64,000 nt of DNA from CAVTWS01 sp963738445 (GCA_963738445.1 CAVTWS010000003.1:1-64000), one strand, 5' to 3'. Shown: positions 1 to 9,294, counted from the stretch's first letter. The notes: generated by a model from the letters alone, not told the origin. A program made the numbers and translations.

Positions 1-30
1 GGGTCGGAACAGGCTGGGAGAGGAGCCGAC

Positions 31-948
31 ATGGATCTGCGCCAACTCACCGCTCTCGTCGCCGTCGCCGACCACCACAGCTTCTCAGCGGCGGCCCGAG
101 CCCTGCACACCGTGCAGTCGAACGTGTCCACCCACGTCGCCCGCCTCGAGCGCGAGCTCGGCGCGCTTCTGGTCGATCGGGCCACCGGCGACCTCACCGA
201 CGAGGGTCTGGCCGTCGTCACCCGCGCCCGGCGCATCCACATCGAGTTGGCGGCGATCGATGCCGACGTCGCCGCGCTGCGCGACGAGATCCGCGGCACC
301 ATCCGCATCGGCATGATCGGGACCACCGCCCGGTGGCTCGTGCCCCAACTGCTCGAATCCGTCGGTGAGCGGTACCCGGCGGTCCGGCTGATCGTGATCG
401 ACGCCACCACGACCTCTCTCGTGCCCCAGATCGCCGAGGGCCGACTCGACCTCGCCCTCGTCCAGCTCCCGGTCGAACATCCCGACATCGAGGGCGAGCC
501 GGTGTTCGTCGAGGAGGCGGTGGTCATCGCTCCCCCGGGGCATCCGCTGGCCTCGGCGGCCCAGGTCGACACGGTGGAGCTCGCGCAGCACAAGATCCTC
601 ATCAGCCCTCCGGGGGTGGCCTTCCGCGACGTCCTCGACGACGCCGCCCGGCGCGCCGGGGTGACTCTCCAGATCGCCGGGGAGCTCGACGGCGTGCGGC
701 TGCTGGCCTCGATGGCGTTCCAGGGTGTGGCTCCCGCCGTCGTGCCGGCGACCGCGGTGGCCGGCATCGCGGGCGACTACACGATCGTCCACCTCGTCGA
801 TCGACCCCAACGCGTGGTGGGCCTGGCGTTCAGCCGTCGCACCAACCTCTCGGCGCTCGCCCGCACGATGAAGGACCTGCTGATCGAGCTGATCGCCGAC
901 CAGGCCGGCTCCCACCTCGGCGTGTCCCTCGTCGACCGCGGCACCTGA
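31..948 (+). CDS. LysR-family transcriptional regulator
   Basis: The 305-residue product has the LysR layout. An N-terminal winged helix-turn-helix covers about residues 1-60 (MDLRQLTALVAVADHHSF, then the recognition region SAAARALHTVQSNVSTHVARLE). A periplasmic-binding-protein-like effector domain follows from about residue 88 to 295. The length is normal for the family. A purine-rich ribosome site (GAGAGGAG) lies a few bases before the ATG. Such proteins usually sense a small metabolite and control a divergent or neighbouring gene, but the window starts just upstream, so the divergent partner is not visible. The next gene, a carboxyltransferase, is about 100 bp downstream on the same strand and is a possible target. 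The effector is unknown. The stop codon lies inside a 22-bp direct repeat, described separately. Confidence 0.93.
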   Translation: MDLRQLTALVAVADHHSFSAAARALHTVQSNVSTHVARLERELGALLVDRATGDLTDEGLAVVTRARRIHIELAAIDADVAALRDEIRGTIRIGMIGTTARWLVPQLLESVGERYPAVRLIVIDATTTSLVPQIAEGRLDLALVQLPVEHPDIEGEPVFVEEAVVIAPPGHPLASAAQVDTVELAQHKILISPPGVAFRDVLDDAARRAGVTLQIAGELDGVRLLASMAFQGVAPAVVPATAVAGIAGDYTIVHLVDRPQRVVGLAFSRRTNLSALARTMKDLLIELIADQAGSHLGVSLVDRGT

Positions 949-985
949 GCCGCGCCGGCAAGCACCGCGGCACCTGAGCCGCGCC
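935..985. repeat. 22-bp direct repeat spanning the LysR stop codon
   Basis: The 22 bases at 935-956 recur exactly at 964-985, 29 bp apart. Each copy can fold as a hairpin with a 6-bp stem (CGCGGC/GCCGCG) and the loop ACCTGA, so the LysR gene is followed by two identical hairpins. The first copy contains the real TGA and the second carries a TGA in another frame. It may act as a double terminator. The same arrangement, a tandem duplication over a stop codon, recurs at 8342 and 61852. Confidence 0.8.
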
Positions 986-1045
986 AGGAGATACCGCGGT
1001 GGCCGATACCGTGGCGTAACCATCCGCCCCACCCGCAGGTCCAAC

Positions 1046-2398
1046 ATGGCGATGATCGACAGCGTGCCCATTCGAGGACGAGCCGTGGGCTCGGTGCACG
1101 CTCGGGTCGAGATGGTGGAACGTCGCCCCCGGGTCACGTTCCGGATCGACCGGGATCGCAAGGAGGGGGCCCTCAGCCCCGAGGACGGCGAGACGATCGG
1201 TGCCGCCGCGCGTATCGCCCGGGAGAAGGGCCTGCCCCTCGTCGGGTACATCGCATCGAGCGGCGCCGACATCGCCGCCGGGCTGCCGGCCCTGTGCGGC
1301 TGGGGCGCGGCCGCCAAGGACCTGGTGTCGTGCTCGGGCGAGATACCGATGGTCTTCGTGGTCGACGGACCCGCGGTCTCCGGTCCGGCGCTCCTTCTCG
1401 GCTTGTCCGACATCGTGATCATGACCAGCGACTCCTACGCGTTCGTGCAGGGCCCACGCATGGTCCGCCAGTTCACCGGCCAGTCGCTGACCAAAGAAGA
1501 GCTGGGCGGACCGTCGGTGCATCAGCGCCAGAGCGGGGTCGCCCACCTGCTCGCCGCCGACCGGGACGAGGCGGCGGCACTCGTCGACGAGGTGCTGGCC
1601 TTCCTGCCCAGCAACTGCGGCGAGCTCCCACCCTTCTGGCCCAACTCCGACCCCGGCGATCGCTCCACACCCGACGCCTACGACCTGCTGCCCGAAACGG
1701 CCAGCGGCAGCTACGACGTCCGGGATCTGGTGGCCGAACTGGTCGACGACGGACAGCTCCTCGAGCTGAGGGCCGCATGGGCCGCCAACCTGGTGACGGC
1801 GTTCGCCACGGTGGGTGGGCGCCCGATCGGGGTGGTGGCCAACCAACCGCAGACGGTCGCCGGCACGCTCGACATCTCGGCGTCCCAGAAGGGCGGTCGG
1901 TTCGTCGCCATGTGCGACGCCTTCAACGTGCCGCTGCTCACGGTGGTCGACACGTCGGGCTTCTATCCCGGCAAGGACCTCGAGTGGCGGGGCATGATCC
2001 GGTACGGAGCCCAGATGGCGTTCGCCTATGCCCGGGCGACTGTGCCCCGGGTGAGCCTCACCGTCCGCAAGTCCTATGGCGGCGCCTACATCGTCATGGA
2101 CTCGAAGTACATCGGCAACGACATGTCCTTCGCCTGGCCGTCGGCGGAGATCGCGGTCATGGGCGCCAAAGGGGCGGTCGAGATCCTGCACCGTCGCGAG
2201 GATGCCGAGACCCGGGCCCAACTCGAGGTCGACTACGAGGCGCGTCTGCTCAACCCGTACCGAGCCGCCGAACGGGGATCGATCGACGAGGTCATCGACC
2301 CGGCCGACTCTCGCCGCCGCATCGTCGACGCCTTCGATCTGCTGTCCACCAAACGCGAACGGCTCCCCCGCCGCCGCCACGACAACACCCCGCTCTGA
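1046..2398 (+). CDS. acyl-CoA carboxyltransferase (AccD/PccB-like), orphan
   Basis: The 450-residue product belongs to the carboxyltransferase (crotonase-like) family that moves CO2 from carboxybiotin to an acyl-CoA. The N-terminal half shows the oxyanion-type segment FVVDGPAVSGPALLLGLSDI. The C-terminal half has the hallmark region FNVPLLTVVDTSGFYPGKD, then RKSYGGAYIVMDSK and the FAWPSAEIAVMGAKGAVEIL block. It is shorter than typical AccD5/PccB proteins (about 520-550 residues) because the N-terminal lead is missing. No biotin carboxylase or biotin carrier gene lies nearby, so its partner must be elsewhere. ATG codons at 1046 and 1052 are both possible; an AGGT-type site precedes 1046. The acyl substrate cannot be told. 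Citrate synthase follows about 120 bp downstream. Confidence 0.88.
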   Translation: MAMIDSVPIRGRAVGSVHARVEMVERRPRVTFRIDRDRKEGALSPEDGETIGAAARIAREKGLPLVGYIASSGADIAAGLPALCGWGAAAKDLVSCSGEIPMVFVVDGPAVSGPALLLGLSDIVIMTSDSYAFVQGPRMVRQFTGQSLTKEELGGPSVHQRQSGVAHLLAADRDEAAALVDEVLAFLPSNCGELPPFWPNSDPGDRSTPDAYDLLPETASGSYDVRDLVAELVDDGQLLELRAAWAANLVTAFATVGGRPIGVVANQPQTVAGTLDISASQKGGRFVAMCDAFNVPLLTVVDTSGFYPGKDLEWRGMIRYGAQMAFAYARATVPRVSLTVRKSYGGAYIVMDSKYIGNDMSFAWPSAEIAVMGAKGAVEILHRREDAETRAQLEVDYEARLLNPYRAAERGSIDEVIDPADSRRRIVDAFDLLSTKRERLPRRRHDNTPL

Positions 2399-2520
2399 GC
2401 ACCGGCGGAGCCGATGCGCCGTCCAGTAGGTGCAGGCCCCGGTCACGCGGATACGATCGGTTCCCGCAGGCCGACGGCTCGGCCGCGCCCGCACCACTCA
2501 ACTCCAGCCAAAGGATGCCC

Positions 2521-3792
<1,272 letters not shown>

Positions 3793-3804
3793 GACCCACC
3801 CGTC

Positions 3805-3856
3805 CGTTCTGGGAGACAAACCCGTCGCCTACGCGACGGGTTTGTCTCCCAGAACG
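3805..3856. terminator. perfect 24-bp palindrome between convergent genes
   Basis: Bases 3805-3828 and 3833-3856 are exact reverse complements, giving a 24-bp stem with the 4-base loop CTAC. It lies between the citrate synthase stop (3792) and the end of the oppositely oriented SDR gene (3888), so it can terminate both transcripts. There is no U-tract, but high-GC actinobacteria often use such terminators. The outer bases (CGTTCTGGGAG / CTCCCAGAACG) resemble those of the hairpin at 14682. Confidence 0.9.
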
Positions 3857-3887
3857 ATGTGGATCGGCGGCCCGGCCGGGGGCGACG

Positions 3888-4691
3888 TCACCAGGGCATC
3901 GTGGCGCCGCCGTTGGGGCGCATGACCTGACCGGTGACGAATCGGCCCACGGGGGCGCACAAGTAGAGCGCCGCGTAGGCGATGTCGTCGGGGTGGCCGG
4001 CCACGCCGAGCACGCCGATCTTCGACATCTTGTCGACGTAGGCCGCCTTGCGGTCCGGGTCGACGTCGCCCGTGTCGGTCAGCACGTGGCGCTCGTTCAT
4101 CGGCGTGTCGATCCAGCCCGGGGCGATGGCGTTGACGCGCACGCCCCGGTCGCCCCACGCCGCGGCGAGGCTCCGGCTGAGCTGGGCGACGGCGGCCTTG
4201 GCGGTGGCGTAGGCGAGGTGGGTGGGGGTCGGCATGTCGATGGCGCCGGACGCCAGGTTGACGATGCTTCCCGAGCCCTGGCTCAACATCTGGCGTCCGG
4301 CCGCCTGGCAGCCGAAGAACGTGCCCTTGAAGTTGACGGCGTGGACCCGGTCGAGTTGCTCCTCGGTCATGTCGAGCGCATCGACGTCGATGATGATCGC
4401 CGCGCAGTTCACCCAGGCATCGAGGTGCCCGTGGCGAGCCACCAGGTCGGCCACCAGCGCCTCGACCGCGGCACGATCGGTGACATCGAGACGGCACCCC
4501 TCGACCGCGAGTCCGTCGGCGCGCAGTTCGGCCACCGACGAGGTCAAGGCGTCGTCGAGCACGTCGGTCAGGACCACCACGGCTCCCGCCTCGGCGAACC
4601 GCCGGGCCGTGCCGAAGCCGATGCCGCGGGCGGCGCCGGTGATGACGGCGACCTGACCCGCCATCGAGAAGGGGTCGACGATGGCGTCCAT
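3888..4691 (-). CDS. short-chain dehydrogenase/reductase
   Basis: A 267-residue classical SDR that oxidises or reduces an alcohol/ketone with NAD(P). The cofactor loop is TGAARGIG near residue 17 and an Asp (VVLTDVLDD) after beta-2 suggests NAD(H). Catalytic Ser is in NLASGAID, and Tyr/Lys in the YATAK motif. The C-terminus PNGGATMPW is a usual SDR ending. It starts at ATG 4691, and the stop of the upstream SMP-30 reading frame overlaps this ATG as TGATG, indicating translational coupling. It is the last gene of an operon with a quinone oxidoreductase, a P450 and an SMP-30-like protein, so a role in degrading an oxygenated hydrophobic compound is likely. The substrate is not known. Confidence 0.93.
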   Translation of the reverse strand: MDAIVDPFSMAGQVAVITGAARGIGFGTARRFAEAGAVVVLTDVLDDALTSSVAELRADGLAVEGCRLDVTDRAAVEALVADLVARHGHLDAWVNCAAIIIDVDALDMTEEQLDRVHAVNFKGTFFGCQAAGRQMLSQGSGSIVNLASGAIDMPTPTHLAYATAKAAVAQLSRSLAAAWGDRGVRVNAIAPGWIDTPMNERHVLTDTGDVDPDRKAAYVDKMSKIGVLGVAGHPDDIAYAALYLCAPVGRFVTGQVMRPNGGATMPW

Positions 4692-5587
4692 CACGGCCTC
4701 CCGGCGCCGGGCACGGCCACGTCGACGGCTTCGATCCGGCCGGTACGGGTGCCGGCCAGCACGGTCTTGTCGAAGTGGGCGGCGACGCACATGAACAGCG
4801 TTCGGCGACCCTCGCCCCCGAGCACGCACGCCACCGGAATGCCGTCGGTGATGGCGATCGAATCGGTCACCTCACCGCCTTCGCGCACTCAGAACACGCG
4901 GGCTCCGAGCGGATCGGCGACCCACACCGCGCCCTCGGAATCGAGGCAGATGCCGTCCGGTGGTGCAACCCTGATGCCGTCACGCTCGGGCACGAGCTCG
5001 GCGAAGACCCGCCGATCGGCCAGCCCACCGTCGAGCCCGACCGTGAAGGCGGTGAGCCGGGAGGCGGCGCTCTCGGCGACGATCAACGTGCCGCCGTCGG
5101 GCGTGAGGATGTGACCGTTGGGAGCCATCATCTCGTCGCTGCCCAGCGCGACCGCTCCTTTCGCGGAGACGCGCCACGTCTCGGCGGGAACGAGAGCGGC
5201 CGGATTCCCCCCATGGACGACGTAGCCCATGTTCCCGACGTAGGCGGTGCCGTCGGCGCTCACGATCATGTCGTTCAACGACCCGGTCGTGGCCTGCTCG
5301 GACAGGTCCGCGTGAACCACGAGCCGACCATCGGGTTCGAGTCGCCGGATCTGCTTCGTGCCCATGGCGACCACGAGCAGGCGCCCGTCGGGCAGCCAGC
5401 CCAGCCCGGACGGATCGTCGTCGTCGAGCTCCACGACCGTCGACACGGAGGTCGCGACGCCGGCGGGGTCGAGCACGACCCGCACGACTCGCTTGTCGTG
5501 CATGTCGGAGAACCAGAGCGACTCCTGGTGCCAGCGGGGGCCTTCCGTGAAGATCAGTCCGTCGACGACGACGCGCGTGGCGGTCAT
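4691..5587 (-). pseudogene. SMP-30/gluconolactonase-like protein, interrupted by in-frame TGA
   Basis: The first 232 residues are an SMP-30/Gnl/LRE-type six-bladed propeller (FTEGPRWHQESLWFSDM, WLPDGRLLVV, PDGICLDSEGAVWVADP). After ARVF comes TGA (4889-4891), and the same frame then continues for 65 residues (REGGEVTDSIAITDGIPVAC...) with the normal C-terminal blade, ending in a TGATG overlap with the SDR start. A single base change from CGA (Arg) would explain the stop. The start ATG overlaps the P450 stop as ATGA, so the operon was built for uninterrupted translation. Family members hydrolyse lactones. This is either a recent nonsense mutation, a base-call error, or leaky TGA. It is not a selenocysteine site, because an Arg rather than a Cys is expected and no SECIS-like hairpin follows. 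Confidence 0.85.
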
Positions 5588-6805
5588 GCGGCGCCCCGAG
5601 CGGGGGTGGGCGTGAACCGGACCGGCATCTCCTCGGGACCCGAGATGAAGTTCGAGGCCCGGTGGTGGAGCGGCCGGTCGACCGCGAGCTCGAGGTCGGG
5701 CAGCCGGTCGAGCACGGTGTCGAACATCTGGCGCAGCTCGATGCGAGCCAACGACGAGCCCAGGCAGAAGTGCGTGCCGAAGCCGAACGCCAGGTGGTGG
5801 TTCGGATCGCGGTCGATGTCGAAGCGTGAACGGGTCGTCGAAGTGGTGTTCGTCCCGGTTGGCCGACGGGATAGAGCATCATGATGTCGTCGCCCGCCTT
5901 GAGCTGCTGGCCGTGCGAGCTCGATGTCGACCATCACCGTGCGGGCCATGTTCTTGATCGGCGTGACCCAGCGGAGCATCTCCTCGACGGCCGGCTCCAT
6001 CAGCGACCGGTCCGAGGCGAGCTGCGCCCGCTGGTCGGGGTGGCCGAGCAGGGCGAGCATGCCCGCCGGTGATCACGTGGCGGCTCGTCTCGTCGCCGCC
6101 GATGAGGATCAGCAGGCTCTCCTGCACGATCGACTCGTCGTCGAGCCGATCGCCTTCGATCTCGGCGTGGCACGAGGATGCTGACCAGGTCGTCCTGCGG
6201 TGGTTTGGCCCGGCGGTCGGCGATGACCTCCAGTTGGAACTGCCCGGAACGCGATCCCGGCGTGCCATGGCGCGTCGGTTCGCGCTTCGTCGTCGTGGAC
6301 GGTCGTGCCGCGGATCATGTCGTCGGACCACCGCAGCAGGTCGTCGTAGTGCTCGCGGCTCGAAGCCCAGCATGTCGCCGATCAGGAGCAGCGGCAGCGG
6401 CGCGGCGATGTCCCAGACGAAGTCGCACTCGCCCTTCTCGCACACGCGGTCGATGATCTCGTCGACAGATGCGGGCGATCTCTGCTCGTGCTCACGGACC
6501 CGACGGGGGGTGAAGCCCCGGTTCACGAGCTTGCGCCGGCGCAGGTGGCCGGGATCGTCCATCGAGATCATCATCGGGCAACGGGTCGCCCTTGGGGCGG
6601 GGCGCCTTGTAGCTGGAGAAGATCGACGGGTCCTTCGACACCGTGAGGATGTCGTCGTAGCTGAGCACGCCCCAGACCTCGCCGTTGGGGTCCCAGTAGA
6701 CGGGGGCGTTCTGGCGCGCATCCAGGTCCAGTCGTCGTGGGGCTCGGTGGCGAACCAGCGGCCGTCGAGCAGGTTGAGGTCGTCGCGCACAGGTGAGGTG
6801 GCCAT
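5584..6805 (-). pseudogene. cytochrome P450 broken by many frameshifts
   Basis: The span (about 407 codons) matches a bacterial class I P450, but the coding pieces lie in all three frames. Recognisable in order: the N-terminus NLLDGRWFATEPHDDW; NAPVYWDPNGEVWGVLSYDD after a shift near 6716; DDPGHLRRRKLVNRGFTP after a shift near 6575; the I-helix ILIGGDETSRHVI; EEMLRW (ExxR helix); and the heme loop FGFGTHFCLGSSLARIE with the Cys ligand. I count roughly eight shifts between about 6720 and 5820, while the flanking genes are nearly clean. The stop overlaps the SMP-30 ATG as ATGA. The protein pieces remain well conserved, so clustered read errors are as likely as decay. If intact it would be the monooxygenase of the operon. 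Confidence 0.85.
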
Positions 6806-6826
6806 GGCGAGACGCTAGGTGGTGGG

Positions 6827-7810
6827 TCACCCTGGCTGCACGTCGATGACGATCTTGCCGACGTTGGCGTTGGCCTCCATGCGCTCATGGGCGGCGGCGA
6901 TCTCGTCGAGCGGGAACCGGCTGTCGATCTCGGGCCGCAGCATGCCGGAAGCGAAGCCGGGCATGATCTCCCGATCGAAGCGCCTCGTCAGCGCCACCTT
7001 CTCCTCCAACGGGCGATGGCGCAGCGTGGTGCCGATCAGGGCGACCCGTTTCGCCATCATCAGGCCCAGCGCGAACGAGACCGACCCGCCCCCCATCACG
7101 CCCACCTGCACGATCCGGCCCTGGGTCCGGACGGCGGCGACGTTGCGGTCGAGGTAGTCGCCGCCGATCACATCGAGGACGACGTCGACTCCCTGCCCAC
7201 CGGTGACGCCGAGGGCTTCGGCGACGAAGTCCTGCGTTCCGTAGTCGACCACGAGGTCGGCGCCCAGCCGGCGACAGGCATCGGCCTTTCCGGCGCTCGC
7301 GGTGACCGCGATCCGGGCGCCGATGTGCCGGGCCAGCGCGATCGACGCCGTGCCCACGCCGGACGCGCCGGCGTGCACGAGTGCCCACCGCCCGACGGTG
7401 AGCCCGCCCTGTACGACGAGGGCGTCCCAGGCGGTGAGGAAGACCTCGGGCACGGCGCCGGCGTCGGCCAGCGGGAGGGCGTCGGGGACCCGCAGGACCT
7501 GCCGATGGTGGACGACGAGCCGCTCGGCGTACCCGCCGCCTCCGACGATGCCCATGACCGGGTCACCGGCCGCCAGATCCGTGACGCGCTCGCCGACCGT
7601 CGCCACCCGCCCGGCGAACTCCAGGCCGGGGATCTCGTGGGCCATGGGAGGCCCCGGGTACATGCCGCGGCGCTGAAGTAGGTCGGCGCGGTTCAGCGCG
7701 GTGGAGACCACATCGACCAGGACCTCCTCGGGCCCGGGCACGGGATCGGGCACCTCGCGGATGGTCAGGACCTCGGGCCCGCCCTTGCTCTCCAGCACCA
7801 CGGCTCGCAT
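6827..7810 (-). CDS. NAD(P)H:quinone oxidoreductase, zinc-independent MDR family
   Basis: A 327-residue medium-chain dehydrogenase/reductase of the quinone-oxidoreductase (PIG3/QOR-like) group. The GroES-like N-terminal half carries NRADLLQRRGMYPGPP and PGLEFAGRV without the zinc-ligand pattern of alcohol dehydrogenases. The Rossmann half has HAGASGVGTASIALARHIGA. It likely reduces quinones or enones with NADPH. I start at ATG 7810, with GAGGAG 8 bases upstream; the GTG at 7819 would fall on that site. It is the first gene of the minus-strand operon, with only 21 bp to the P450. Its promoter region is shared with the divergent CMD gene pair starting at 7900. Confidence 0.92.
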   Translation of the reverse strand: MRAVVLESKGGPEVLTIREVPDPVPGPEEVLVDVVSTALNRADLLQRRGMYPGPPMAHEIPGLEFAGRVATVGERVTDLAAGDPVMGIVGGGGYAERLVVHHRQVLRVPDALPLADAGAVPEVFLTAWDALVVQGGLTVGRWALVHAGASGVGTASIALARHIGARIAVTASAGKADACRRLGADLVVDYGTQDFVAEALGVTGGQGVDVVLDVIGGDYLDRNVAAVRTQGRIVQVGVMGGGSVSFALGLMMAKRVALIGTTLRHRPLEEKVALTRRFDREIMPGFASGMLRPEIDSRFPLDEIAAAHERMEANANVGKIVIDVQPG

Positions 7811-7899
7811 CAGTGTCACTCCTCGGCGGCCCTCGGCGTTCCCTCGGACCCCCGTCAGTCTGGCGCACGTACATCGCCGGCGGCGTAGAGTCGGCCGCG

Positions 7900-8361
7900 A
7901 TGGCTGGAACCGATGCCGAGCTCCTCTCCCCTCTCGACGCCCTGGTCGCCCGGCCGGAGCTGGGCTCGCTGCTGTCCCGGATCTGGGCCGGCGCGCTCGA
8001 CCCCGTCACCGTGGAGCTGTGCCGGCTCCGCATCGCCCAGATCCTGGGCGACACCGTCGGCGGCGCGCACCGGTCGGACACCGCCGTCGCGGCCGGGCTC
8101 GACGAGGACCTCGTCTCGGCGCTCTCGCACTGGCCGACCCACCCCGCGTTCGACAGCCGACACCGCGCCGCCCTGCGGTTCACCGAGGGTTACGTGATCG
8201 ACGCCCACAGCCTGGGCGACGACGATCGCTCACTGGTGCTCGCCCACCTGAGCGAGCCCGAAGCCGTCGCCCTGACCCTGGCCCTCGCCACCTTCGACGC
8301 GCTGAGCCGCACCCGCCTGGCCCTCGAACCGCCGGCGACCCCTGAACCAGCCCCGTCCTGA
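7900..8361 (+). CDS. carboxymuconolactone decarboxylase (CMD/AhpD-like) family protein, no CxxC
   Basis: A 153-residue all-helical protein resembling the CMD/AhpD fold (SRIWAGALDPVTVELCRLRIAQ, HPAFDSRHRAALRFTEGYV). At the place of the usual redox CxxC this copy reads LGDTVGGAHR, so it lacks both active cysteines and is probably not a peroxidase itself. The next gene is a second CMD-family protein that keeps the motif, so the two may form a hetero-oligomer or an inactive/active pair. The frame is open from 7813 but ATG 7900 gives a normal family length. The stop lies within a 16-bp tandem repeat. Confidence 0.82.
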   Translation: MAGTDAELLSPLDALVARPELGSLLSRIWAGALDPVTVELCRLRIAQILGDTVGGAHRSDTAVAAGLDEDLVSALSHWPTHPAFDSRHRAALRFTEGYVIDAHSLGDDDRSLVLAHLSEPEAVALTLALATFDALSRTRLALEPPATPEPAPS

Positions 8362-8400
8362 ACCAGCCCCGTACTGAACCAGCCCCGTACTGAACCAGCA
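8342..8400. repeat. 16-bp tandem repeat, 3.7 copies, over a stop codon
   Basis: Units of CTGAACCAGCCCCGT(C/A) start at 8342, 8358, 8374 and 8390 (the last partial). The second unit supplies the stop of the upstream CMD gene. Because the period is 16, the TGA in successive units falls into all three frames, giving fail-safe stops. The array ends just before the purine-rich site AGGAAGG of the next gene. Confidence 0.92.
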
Positions 8401-8417
8401 AGGAAGGCGCCCCGCTG

Positions 8418-8912
8418 ATGCCCACCATCGCTCCCCCGCCCGGGGCCGGCACCATGTTCGATCACCAGCCCGAAGCGTGGGCTGCGTTCAACCGGTTCTA
8501 CGGCACCTTGTGGACCCACGGCACCGTTCCACAACCGGTGAAGGAGGCCGGGCGCATCCGCAACGCCCGCCTCGTCGACTGCGGCATATGACGGAACCTC
8601 CGCTTCGCAGGTGCGAAGCAGCAGGGACTCACCGAGGAGCTCGTCGAGCTCGTCGACGACGGGTACGACAGCAGTGACCTACCGCCGGACATCAAGGCGG
8701 CGCTGGCCATCACCGATGCCATCCTCAACGATCCGGCGAGCGTGTCGTCGGCTCCCGGCGCCGACCGTTTCTCGGCCGACGAGCTCGCCGAGATCGTGCT
8801 GACGGTGGCGGTCGCCCACGGGTTCTCCAAGGCGGCGATCGCCTGGGGTCCGCCGCCGCAGTTTCCCGTCATGGAGGTGCCCACGCCGTCGCCGGACGGT
8901 GCGGTCGCCTAG
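8418..8912 (+). CDS. CMD/AhpD-like protein, candidate selenoprotein (TGA codon 58)
   Basis: Read through one TGA (8589-8591), this frame gives 164 residues with a clear CMD/AhpD-like core: NARLVDCGI-(TGA)-RNLRFAGA, then GLTEELVELVDDGY, KAALAITDAIL and DELAEIVLTVAVAHGFSKAA. In this family the redox centre is CxxC; the TGA sits exactly at the second Cys, giving C-G-I-U. A 7-bp hairpin with the loop AGGT starts 10 bases after the TGA, with its loop 17 bases downstream, matching what is known of bacterial SECIS elements. Downstream codons stay in frame to TAG at 8910, with no loss of family features. CMD/AhpD-like selenoproteins with CxxU are known from marine metagenomes. It follows a Cys-less CMD paralogue. 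The alternative is a TGC/TGT to TGA mutation or read error. No selA/B/C/D genes are in the window. ATG 8418 has AGGAAGG upstream, somewhat distant. Confidence 0.72.
8602..8619 (+). promoter_or_regulatory. SECIS-like hairpin downstream of TGA codon 58
   Basis: GCTTCGC (8602-8608), loop AGGT (8609-8612), GCGAAGC (8613-8619): a perfect 7-bp stem. A further 3-bp CCT/AGG pairing below an internal loop is possible. The loop begins 17 nt after the TGA and has G in its second position. Known bacterial SECIS elements have a short G-containing loop roughly 16-37 nt after UGA, which this fits. SelB binding is inference. Confidence 0.6.
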
Positions 8913-8937
8913 GAAGTTCCGGATGGAGCAGCAGGTG

Positions 8938-9294
8938 CTATGCGCCTGGGTGGAGCTCGACGCCCGGCAGCGGTCGGGACCGCCCACGGGCGCGGCTCGT
9001 CCGCTCCGACTCGGTGAGGCCCCTGCTCCTCGGCGGAGCACTGCCCACGAAGAGCGCCATCGCCACCATCGCGACCATGGCGGCCACGTTCATGCCGCCG
9101 GACAGGTCCTTCGACCGGGCGGCCAGCCCGGCGTCGAGCAACGCCATCGACACCAATGCCCCATACACACCCGCTGCGGCGCCACATCGTGCCGACACGA
9201 CAACGATCGAGGCCGAGAAGACGGCCCACAGCCCGAGGGCTGGCACGTCGAGGACCAGCAGCAAGGCTGACGCCACGATGGGCGCTCCGACCAC
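8938..9294 (-). CDS. small membrane protein of unknown function
   Basis: A 118-residue frame with about three hydrophobic stretches (APIVASALLLVLDVPALGLWAVF, SIVVVSARCGAAAGVYGALVSMALL and MNVAAMVAMVAMALFVG) and an Arg-rich cytosolic tail. Third codon positions are strongly GC, as in the real genes of the window, and no competing frame on the other strand looks coding. The start is unsure: GTG 9294 follows a GGAG-like stretch, and the frame is open upstream with another GTG near 9330. It converges on the CMD selenoprotein candidate (26 bp apart). I do not recognise a family. It could be a remnant of a larger sensor protein. Confidence 0.45.
   Translation of the reverse strand: MVGAPIVASALLLVLDVPALGLWAVFSASIVVVSARCGAAAGVYGALVSMALLDAGLAARSKDLSGGMNVAAMVAMVAMALFVGSAPPRSRGLTESERTSRARGRSRPLPGVELHPGA

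Noticed and set aside
1294..2514. Extension of the citrate synthase frame far upstream
   Set aside because: The upstream part overlaps the carboxyltransferase in another frame, is Arg/Pro-rich, and lacks family similarity.
4889..4891. TGA in the SMP-30-like gene as a selenocysteine codon
   Set aside because: An Arg, not a Cys, is expected there, and no SECIS-like hairpin follows.
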